Source: RGIG4576 sp964536025 (GTDB lineage: Bacteria > Bacteroidota > Bacteroidia > Bacteroidales > Muribaculaceae). Taken from it: 12,480 bases of DNA. Each line of letters opens with the position of its first letter. Position 1 is the first letter of the stretch. Of the stretch, positions 7,972-12,480 are shown piece by piece. The stretch lies in assembly GCA_964536025.1 (NCBI GenBank), contig CAZHXA010000042.1, positions 1-12,480 of the forward strand, in the 5' to 3' direction. Under the pieces are notes generated by a model. That model saw only the letters and a list, made by a program, of their open reading frames with translations. It was not told the origin of the DNA and ran no database searches. The position numbers and the translations under genes are program-made.

Positions 7972-8964
7972 TTATTTTTTTATCAATCCTATTTTCTCTG
8001 AAATGTCAAGCATTCTGTTTATTGAAACCACTGCTTTGCTAGCCGTTTCTTCGTCTACTTCTATTTCGGGTAACTCATATTTCAAACTGTTATAAAGTTT
8101 TTCAAGTGTTATGAGTTTCATATAAGAACATTCATTGCAAGAACATTTGCCATTTTCGGGCGGAGCCGGAATAAAGGTCTTTTGCGGACAACGTTTTTGC
8201 ATTTCATGTAATATACCGCTTTCTGTTGCCACTATAAATGTGTTGCACTCATCACTTACGGCATAATTCAACAATGCTTGTGTGGAACCCACTTTGTCGG
8301 CTATTATCTGCAATGGCTTTTTACATTCGGGATGAACAAGTATTTTGGCATCTTCATTTTCTTTTTTCAAAGCCAATACTTTTTCAACTGAAAATTTTTC
8401 ATGCACTTCGCAAGCACCGTCCCACAATAACATATTGCGTCCGGTTATTTCGTTTATGTAATTACCGAGATTTCTATCGGGTCCGAATATTATTTTTTCT
8501 TCTTTAGGTAGACTTTCTACTATTTCCTTTGCATTGGACGATGTTACCACTATATCGGTATAAGCCTTTACCGCAGCACTCGTGTTCACATAACTTATTA
8601 CCGTGTGTTGAGGATGTTCTTTTACAAAAGCTGCAAACTTATCCACCGGACAACTGTCGGCAAGACTGCACCCTCCGTTCATGTCGGGTACTATAACCTT
8701 TTTATCCCTACATAATATTTTGGCGGTTTCGCCCATAAAATGCACACCGCACATTACTATTATATCTGCATCTATATTGGCTGCTTTTTGAGCCAATGCA
8801 AGACTGTCGCCTATATAATCGGCTATATCTTGTATTTCGTTACGTTGATAGTAATGAGCAAGTATTACCGCATTCTTTTCTTTTTTCAATCGCAGTATTT
8901 CGCTCTTTATATCTATGCCATTATCAATAGGCATATCTACATAACCTTTTTCAACAGATATCAT
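7972..8964 (-). CDS. nadA: Quinolinate synthase NadA ([4Fe-4S] enzyme)
   Basis: NadA condenses iminoaspartate (made by NadB) with dihydroxyacetone phosphate to quinolinate, the first ring of de novo NAD synthesis; it is a cytoplasmic, oxygen-sensitive [4Fe-4S] enzyme. The 330-residue protein shows the substrate motif ILAHYYQ (34-40), IADYIGDSLALA (47-58), the first cluster cysteine in NGGCSLADSC (Cys99), YVNTSAAVKAYTD (125-137), FGPDRNLG (160-167), the second ligand in DGACEVHEK (Cys185), VHPECKKP (210-217) and the C-terminal CSCNECSYMK, where Cys279 aligns best with the third ligand. The extra Cys274 and Cys276 resemble the redox-active Cys-rich tail of the E. coli type. The ATG at 8964 is used; a second in-frame ATG at codon 11 is possible. 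nadB and nadC are not in the window. The gene reads away from the putative origin at 8965-9414. Confidence 0.97.
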   Translation of the reverse strand: MISVEKGYVDMPIDNGIDIKSEILRLKKEKNAVILAHYYQRNEIQDIADYIGDSLALAQKAANIDADIIVMCGVHFMGETAKILCRDKKVIVPDMNGGCSLADSCPVDKFAAFVKEHPQHTVISYVNTSAAVKAYTDIVVTSSNAKEIVESLPKEEKIIFGPDRNLGNYINEITGRNMLLWDGACEVHEKFSVEKVLALKKENEDAKILVHPECKKPLQIIADKVGSTQALLNYAVSDECNTFIVATESGILHEMQKRCPQKTFIPAPPENGKCSCNECSYMKLITLEKLYNSLKYELPEIEVDEETASKAVVSINRMLDISEKIGLIKK

Positions 8965-9093
8965 ATATATAAAGTTTTTATTTTTTTATTTAAAAATTCT
9001 TTTAATTGATTCTTATTATAGCCTGTTGATAATTGTGATAACTTTTTATAGTTTTTCTTGCTTTTTAAGTTATTAAACTTCTTGTAATGGTTA

Positions 9094-9110
9094 TTGATAG
9101 TTTATCAACA
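9094..9110. repeat. Inverted repeat overlapping a DnaA-box-like site
   Basis: TTGATA and TATCAA form a perfect 6-bp inverted repeat with a 3-base spacer (9094-9108). The right arm is part of the TTATCAACA site at 9102-9110. The left arm is a partial box in the opposite orientation, so two protein monomers could bind facing each other. Confidence 0.5.
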
Positions 9111-9144
9111 ATCATTTATTTTGAAAATCAATACATTGTAAACT

Positions 9145-9167
9145 TTATCAACATGCTGTTAATAACA
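9145..9167. repeat. Pair of opposed DnaA-box-like sites in the candidate origin
   Basis: TTATCAACA (9145-9153, plus) is followed after three bases by TGTTAATAA (9157-9165), the same type of site on the minus strand. The second site is itself the left part of the near-palindrome TGTTA-A-TAACA (9157-9167). This close head-to-head arrangement differs from a chance single match. Confidence 0.5.
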
Positions 9168-9354
9168 TGCAAAGTTAATAATTTTCTATATATTCATACA
9201 TCAAATGTTGTAGAAAACCTTGTCAAAAGTGTATTAAAAATTAAATGTAAACTTTTTTGCCATTCTTTTAAATTTTTACATAAAATGCTGGTTATTAAAA
9301 ACAAAATAATAATTGAAATATTTAATATTAAGTTTTTAAGTGCTTTTCACAAGT

Positions 9355-9373
9355 TATTAACATGTTGTTAATA
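9355..9373. repeat. 8-bp inverted repeat of TATTAACA beside the methyltransferase promoter
   Basis: TATTAACA (9355-9362) and TGTTAATA (9366-9373) are perfect inverted copies separated by TGT. Each arm is the core of a TTATTAACA site. The repeat overlaps the -33 region of the promoter at 9364-9393, so a protein bound here could repress or modulate the downstream gene. It could also form a short hairpin, but no T-run follows. Confidence 0.6.
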
Positions 9374-9393
9374 TCATATATTTTGTATTTTTG
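9364..9393 (+). promoter_or_regulatory. Bacteroides-type promoter of the SpoU methyltransferase gene
   Basis: The -7 element TATTTTTG (9386-9393) matches TAnnTTTG exactly and is followed by C, as often seen. A GTTG at 9364-9367 lies 18 bases upstream, close to the usual spacing of the -33 TTTG element with one mismatch. The predicted start near 9398 leaves a leader of about 15 bases before the ATG at 9415. Confidence 0.65.
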
Positions 9394-9414
9394 CACTGTA
9401 AAATGGAATGAGAT

Positions 9415-9951
9415 ATGAAAAAGAAATCAATGCTTGACTTGCATCGCATAAATTGTGAACAGTTTAAAAACACGCCTAAGATTCCGCTTGTGGTCGTTCT
9501 TGACGATGTGCGAAGTCTTAACAATATAGGTTCTGTTTTTCGCACTGCCGATGCGTTTGTTATTGAATCTATATATTTATGTGGTATTACGGCTTGTCCG
9601 CCAAGTGTAGAAATTCATAAAACGGCTTTGGGTGCCGAAGACTCTGTTGAATGGCATTATTTTGAAGATGCTTGTGAAGCTGTTGATAATTTAAAGCAAA
9701 AAGGCTATAAGATATGTGCAATAGAGCAAGTGCAGGGTAGTATAAGCCTTGAAAATTTTGTTGTTGATAAAAATGAAAAATATGCTGTTATACTTGGTAA
9801 CGAAGTAAAAGGCGTAAGTCAAAAACTTGTTGATAACTCTGATTATTGTATAGAATTACCTCAATATGGTACAAAACATTCGCTCAATGTTTCTATAACT
9901 GCAGGTATAGTGATGTGGGAATTTTTAAAACACTTTGAATTGTATAAATAA
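9415..9951 (+). CDS. SpoU/TrmH-family RNA 2'-O-methyltransferase
   Basis: This is a SPOUT-class enzyme predicted to methylate a ribose 2'-OH in tRNA or rRNA using S-adenosylmethionine. All three family motifs are present in 178 residues: motif 1 SLNNIGSVFRTADAF (34-48, catalytic Arg43), motif 2 VILGNEVKGVS (125-135), and motif 3 CIELPQYGTKHSLNVSITAG (145-164), which together form the trefoil-knot cofactor site. There is no N-terminal substrate-binding extension, so it is a minimal, TrmH- or TrmL-sized enzyme; the exact target nucleotide cannot be told. The ATG at 9415 gives MKKKSMLDLHRIN. An ATG at codon 6 is in frame, but the first fits the family better. The coding strand is clearly G-rich compared with C, unlike the plus-strand channel gene on the left. 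Three Val-Asp codon pairs in this gene create TGTTGATAA sequences. Confidence 0.93.
   Translation: MKKKSMLDLHRINCEQFKNTPKIPLVVVLDDVRSLNNIGSVFRTADAFVIESIYLCGITACPPSVEIHKTALGAEDSVEWHYFEDACEAVDNLKQKGYKICAIEQVQGSISLENFVVDKNEKYAVILGNEVKGVSQKLVDNSDYCIELPQYGTKHSLNVSITAGIVMWEFLKHFELYK
9681..9836 (-). repeat. Three DnaA-box-like TTATCAACA sites inside the methyltransferase gene
   Basis: TTATCAACA on the minus strand occurs at 9681-9689, 9762-9770 and 9828-9836, all in the same orientation. Each is made by the codons GTT GAT AAN after a codon ending in T, encoding Val-Asp-Asn/Lys. They may extend the box cluster of the neighbouring noncoding region, or may simply reflect codon choice. Confidence 0.4.
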
Positions 9952-9961
9952 CTACATAGTA

Positions 9962-9988
9962 TATAATAACTTGCTATAAGTTATTATA
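9962..9988. terminator. Hairpin between convergent methyltransferase and DUF4294 genes
   Basis: There is a perfect 11-bp inverted repeat, TATAATAACTT and AAGTTATTATA, with loop GCTAT. It begins 10 bp after the methyltransferase stop and overlaps the stop codon of the DUF4294 gene, where a shared bidirectional terminator is expected. No good T-run follows on either strand and the stem is AT-rich, so its strength is uncertain. Confidence 0.5.
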
Positions 9989-10619
9989 AAGTTCCTTGTT
10001 CTATTCTTATACATATACGTTCTATCACGGCATCATTCTTGTCGCTTTCGGGTTTGTAACCCGATTTCATGTTTACGCCAAAGAAACGACCGAACGTTTG
10101 CCAAAATCCCGCACGAAAACTGCCTAAAAAGGCTTTAACTATATTGTAACTTGTTTGATTGGTTTCTCTGTTAATAAGTTTTAAAAGCATTTTACCCTGA
10201 TTTTTTGTCATTTTTTTCATTATGGGTTTATATTGTTCAAAAATAGCTTTTTCAAACTCCTTTAAATATTGTTCTTTTTCTTTTTTTGTGGAAAAAGTTT
10301 CTATATATTCATAGGTTTCGAGTAGTGTAGAGCAAATAAGTTTTGCATAGGGTAGCGTTTTCTTTACATCTCTCACAGTTCGCCAGTAAAATTCTTCTTC
10401 TTTTTTGTTTTTGAATTTTTCGTGCGGATACACTGTAATAGGGTATAATACATACATACATAGCGTATCGCCTGTTTCTTCTTCCACAAAGTGATATTTA
10501 CCCTCATATACCTTTCTTAAAGGGTATAGTTCTTCGGGTGATAAATCAAGACCTTGTGCCGATATTGAATTAATACCGGCGGCTGTTAATAAAAATATGT
10601 AAAATAAAAGTCTTTTCAT
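9984..10619 (-). CDS. Exported DUF4294 domain protein
   Basis: This is a Bacteroidota-type protein of unknown biochemical function. The 211 residues start with a signal peptide (1-21, MKRLLFYIFLL...SISA before QGLDLS), so it is predicted to act in the periplasm or be exported. The DUF4294 signature is complete: GDTLCMYVLYPITVYPHEKFKNKKEEEFYWRTVRDVKKTLPYAK in the first half (50-93), then MTKNQGKMLLKLINRETNQTSY (137-158) and GSFRAGFWQTFGRFFGVNMKSGY (166-188), followed by a short acidic stretch. I know these motifs as family marks but not as a defined active site. The gene is monocistronic in appearance: a hairpin separates it from the phosphatase gene upstream, and an exact TAnnTTTG element precedes it. 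Confidence 0.88.
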   Translation of the reverse strand: MKRLLFYIFLLTAAGINSISAQGLDLSPEELYPLRKVYEGKYHFVEEETGDTLCMYVLYPITVYPHEKFKNKKEEEFYWRTVRDVKKTLPYAKLICSTLLETYEYIETFSTKKEKEQYLKEFEKAIFEQYKPIMKKMTKNQGKMLLKLINRETNQTSYNIVKAFLGSFRAGFWQTFGRFFGVNMKSGYKPESDKNDAVIERICIRIEQGTL

Positions 10620-10643
10620 TATCTATGCATTTAATATGCGAAA

Positions 10644-10651
10644 CAAAAATA
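10644..10651 (-). promoter_or_regulatory. -7 promoter element of the DUF4294 gene
   Basis: On the minus strand the sequence is TATTTTTG, an exact TAnnTTTG match, 24 bases before the ATG at 10619. No clear TTTG is seen at the -33 position. A start near 10639 would leave a leader of about 20 bases, the same layout as the methyltransferase and phosphatase promoters. Confidence 0.5.
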
Positions 10652-10706
10652 AAATAAACATTTTAAATGGTTATAATAAATCTCATTAAATAATCATATA
10701 TAACCC

Positions 10707-10741
10707 AAAAAAAAGCGGATACATAACACTATGTATCCGCT
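10707..10741 (-). terminator. Intrinsic terminator of the alkaline phosphatase gene
   Basis: There is a perfect 12-bp stem (AGCGGATACATA and TATGTATCCGCT) with loop ACAC, GC-rich at its base. On the minus strand it is followed by a run of eight T residues whose first T pairs in the stem. It starts 20 bp past the phosphatase stop codon and separates that gene from the DUF4294 gene. A run of A on the other side could allow some termination on the plus strand as well. Confidence 0.9.
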
Positions 10742-10760
10742 AAAAAAATGAAGTATAGAC

Positions 10761-12146
10761 TTAAAATTTTACTCCTGTAATTTTTGCTAATTTTTTTGGT
10801 AAATCAATATTATTGTTTAACCCGCTGAATTCTTCAGCTCCTACGCCGATAGCATATACAGGCGTAAAATCGCCGGTGTGCCCGGTTGTAGTCCATCCTA
10901 TTCCGGTATATTTGCAGAACACTTTAAACACTTCGCTTGTAAATGAACTGTAAGTGAGATAAAGAGTTTCCACATTTTCTGTATCTTTCTTATTAAATGT
11001 GTTGTCAAATGATTCTTTTATTGCTTTATCATCCTTTTCATCTACTTTAATGGCACCGTACAAACCTAAATTCATGCTTATGAACTCTTTCATTTCGTTC
11101 CATTCGGTTTTTTTACCTGATTCAAGCAGTTTTTTACAATAATCTTGGAATTCGGAAATAGAAATCTTTTGATAATCAAGATTTTTAAGGGTTACAAGTT
11201 TGTTACCTTTTACGCCAAATGTCATACCGCCTGTATTGTGGTCGGCAGTAACAAGTATTAATGTTTCATCGGGGTGTTGCTTGTAAAAATTGTAAGCTAT
11301 TTTCACACCTTCGTCAAAATCAAGAATAGATTTTATCATTCCCGGGTCGTTAGAGTGTCCGAGCCAGTCGATATTACCGCCCTCAATCATCATAAAAAAT
11401 TTGTCGGGACTGTTTTTTTGCAAGTGGTCGATACACGTTTGAGTAAGATAAGGAACATTGAAATTTTCATTTCCTGTGCTATCTACCGTATAACCGCAAT
11501 GACCATATTTATTAGGCTTGTTTAAAAGCACTATTTTATCGTGACTTTTAATTTTATTATATTCATCCTTACCTTTCACTATTTTATAACCGGCTTTTTC
11601 TATAGTGTCATATAGTCCGGTATCTTTATCCTTATTTTTATTGCCAAGTAAGGTATATCCGGCAAGAATATCGTAATTAGTATCAAGAATACCCAAAGCT
11701 ATGTCATAGTAATTTTTTCTATTTACGGCATGACCGTAGAAAGCTCCCGGAGTGGCATCGTTCAATGTTACTGTGGTAGCAATACCCACACCATATCCCG
11801 CTTCTTTAAGTGATTTAGCTACACTGTAAACGGCAACGCTGTCGGGATTCATTCCGAGCATATAGTTCTTGGTCTTGTAACCTGTAGAAAGAGCTGTGCC
11901 GGCTGCCGAAGAGTCGGTGATATGGCGGTTTGTCGAATAACTTGTAGCAAGAGAGATAACGGGAAATTGCAACATTTGCAAATGCTCTTTATTATTTAGC
12001 ACTGTGCGATTATAAGCTTCGGTAACCATAATAGGACTTAATCCCATGCCATCACCAATAAAATAAAAAATGTATTTAGGTGTATTGGCAAATACATTGC
12101 ATGCCGATAATAAGCATGTTAAAAGCAATAAAAATTTTGAATACAT
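10761..12146 (-). CDS. Exported alkaline phosphatase (PhoA superfamily)
   Basis: A metal-dependent phosphomonoesterase, probably periplasmic or membrane-anchored, releasing phosphate from organic phosphates. The 461 residues contain the full set of alkaline phosphatase sites: metal ligand Asp32 in FIGDGMG, nucleophile Ser79 in TDSSAAGTALSTGYKT, Thr132 in DATPGAFYGH, metal ligands Glu255, Asp260 and His264 in MMIEGGNIDWLGHSND, Asp302 and His303 in VTADHNTGGMT, and His423 in TTGHTGDFTPVY. The N terminus is a signal peptide. It contains LSAC, which fits a lipoprotein box (Cys16), but also VFA followed by NT, which fits ordinary signal peptidase cleavage, so anchoring is undecided. It has its own promoter-like element and terminator, so it looks monocistronic. 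Whether phosphate starvation controls it cannot be told; I saw no Pho box. Confidence 0.95.
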   Translation of the reverse strand: MYSKFLLLLTCLLSACNVFANTPKYIFYFIGDGMGLSPIMVTEAYNRTVLNNKEHLQMLQFPVISLATSYSTNRHITDSSAAGTALSTGYKTKNYMLGMNPDSVAVYSVAKSLKEAGYGVGIATTVTLNDATPGAFYGHAVNRKNYYDIALGILDTNYDILAGYTLLGNKNKDKDTGLYDTIEKAGYKIVKGKDEYNKIKSHDKIVLLNKPNKYGHCGYTVDSTGNENFNVPYLTQTCIDHLQKNSPDKFFMMIEGGNIDWLGHSNDPGMIKSILDFDEGVKIAYNFYKQHPDETLILVTADHNTGGMTFGVKGNKLVTLKNLDYQKISISEFQDYCKKLLESGKKTEWNEMKEFISMNLGLYGAIKVDEKDDKAIKESFDNTFNKKDTENVETLYLTYSSFTSEVFKVFCKYTGIGWTTTGHTGDFTPVYAIGVGAEEFSGLNNNIDLPKKLAKITGVKF

Positions 12147-12174
12147 ATTTTTTTAATGTTTGTTTTATTTTCCA

Positions 12175-12182
12175 CAAAAATA
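12175..12182 (-). promoter_or_regulatory. -7 promoter element of the alkaline phosphatase gene
   Basis: On the minus strand the sequence is TATTTTTG, an exact TAnnTTTG match, 28 bases before the ATG at 12146. No TTTG is visible at the expected -33 distance. The element is identical to those before the methyltransferase and DUF4294 genes. Confidence 0.5.
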
Positions 12183-12376
12183 GCTAATATTTTTATGTAG
12201 TATGTTTCATTTATGTAAAAAAATGATAAGTAACGATAATAATATTTTTAAGTAATAATGTTATTTTTTGATTTATACATTTAATAATGTAAGGATAATA
12301 GAGAGATAATTTTGTGTTTTACGACATATTTATTATTTTTATTTGGGAAATATTAGGTTTGTATGTTAAAACATAT

Positions 12377-12384
12377 TATATTTG
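12377..12384 (+). promoter_or_regulatory. -7 promoter element pointing off the right edge
   Basis: TATATTTG followed by C matches the Bacteroidota TAnnTTTG consensus exactly. A TTTG at 12358-12361 is upstream, but at 15 bases it is closer than the usual spacing of about 19. If used, it would drive a plus-strand gene that begins beyond the window, with a leader of at least 90 bases. Confidence 0.45.
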
Positions 12385-12480
12385 CCACATCTATTTTTAG
12401 AAAAACAAGAAACTTAACTATACCTTTTGACTTTTTAACGGTAAAAAACGTAGGAAATAAATATTATAATAATATAAAAC

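Larger units (their letters stand above)
8965..9414. other. Candidate chromosomal replication origin (oriC): AT-rich region with clustered DnaA-box-like sites
   Basis: There is no credible gene in these 450 bp. They contain TTATCAACA, one base from the classical DnaA box TTATCCACA, at 9024-9032 (minus), 9102-9110 (plus) and 9145-9153 (plus). The close variant TTATTAACA occurs at 9157-9165 (minus) and 9354-9362 (plus), with a one-off copy at 9366-9374 (minus). CTTTTCACA at 9343-9351 is a further weak match. The stretch 9291-9340 has only 5 G or C in 50 bases and could be the duplex-unwinding element. The plus strand shifts from C-richer to G-richer across this region. Together these are the usual marks of oriC. 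Experimental proof and dnaA itself are absent, and another repeated operator is the main alternative. Confidence 0.65.
12147..12480. other. Noncoding region at the right edge
   Basis: No gene is supported in these 334 bp. The region is very AT-rich; in 12181-12360 the plus strand has 25 G and only 6 C by hand count. It holds the phosphatase promoter element on the minus strand and plus-strand TAnnTTTG matches at 12307-12314 and 12377-12384. No repeats or RNA-like structures were noticed. Confidence 0.6.

Noticed and set aside
9087..9371. Open frame of 94 codons on the plus strand in the candidate origin
   Set aside because: It is a low-complexity Ile/Asn/Phe/Lys/Leu string with no domain or family resemblance, as expected for chance in very AT-rich DNA, and it spans the box cluster.
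9355..9373. Invertible promoter (phase-variation) repeats
   Set aside because: The arms are only 8 bp with a 3-base spacer; invertase sites flank a promoter-sized segment, and no recombinase gene is present.
12307..12314. TAATTTTG as a second promoter toward the right edge
   Set aside because: It matches TAnnTTTG, but has no -33 element and no following gene in the window; a single 8-base match is expected by chance in DNA this AT-rich.

Overview
The window comes from an AT-rich member of the Bacteroidota, most likely the order Bacteroidales. In the lines I counted by hand, genes run at roughly 30-36% GC. The assignment rests on a PorZ-type type IX secretion protein, a DUF4294 protein (a family I know only from Bacteroidota), exact matches to the Bacteroides-type -7 promoter element TAnnTTTG upstream of several genes, and the lack of Shine-Dalgarno sequences.

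Left part (1-3153, all minus strand): the 5' end of a PorZ-N-like gene that runs off the left edge, then a full-length porZ (T9SS attachment complex), then a small single-pass membrane protein that precedes porZ and is probably cotranscribed with it. The two PorZ-like genes look like a tandem duplication. Next is a divergent plus-strand YbdG/MscM-type mechanosensitive channel (3247-4503), convergent with rdgB (4522-5100, minus). Upstream of rdgB, behind a strong hairpin, lies a nadA-leuS pair (8964 down to 5181, minus) with a 19-bp gap.

Centre (8965-9414): a 450-bp gene-free, very AT-rich region holding three exact TTATCAACA sequences, two TTATTAACA sequences and several short inverted repeats. 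Three further TTATCAACA copies (on the minus strand) lie in the next gene, and I found none elsewhere in the window. The G-versus-C balance of the plus strand changes sign across this region, after allowing for gene direction, and the noncoding DNA on either side shows it most clearly. DnaA-box-like clustering, an AT-rich stretch and a skew switch together make this a good candidate for the chromosomal replication origin (oriC), with no dnaA in view. This is the most interesting signal in the window.

Right part (9415-12480): a SpoU/TrmH-family RNA methyltransferase on the plus strand, convergent with a secreted DUF4294 protein (minus). Next comes an exported alkaline phosphatase (minus) with a textbook intrinsic terminator. 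The last 334 bp are noncoding and carry the promoter of the phosphatase plus a promoter-like element pointing off the right edge. No tRNA, rRNA, CRISPR array, insertion sequence or phage gene was seen.
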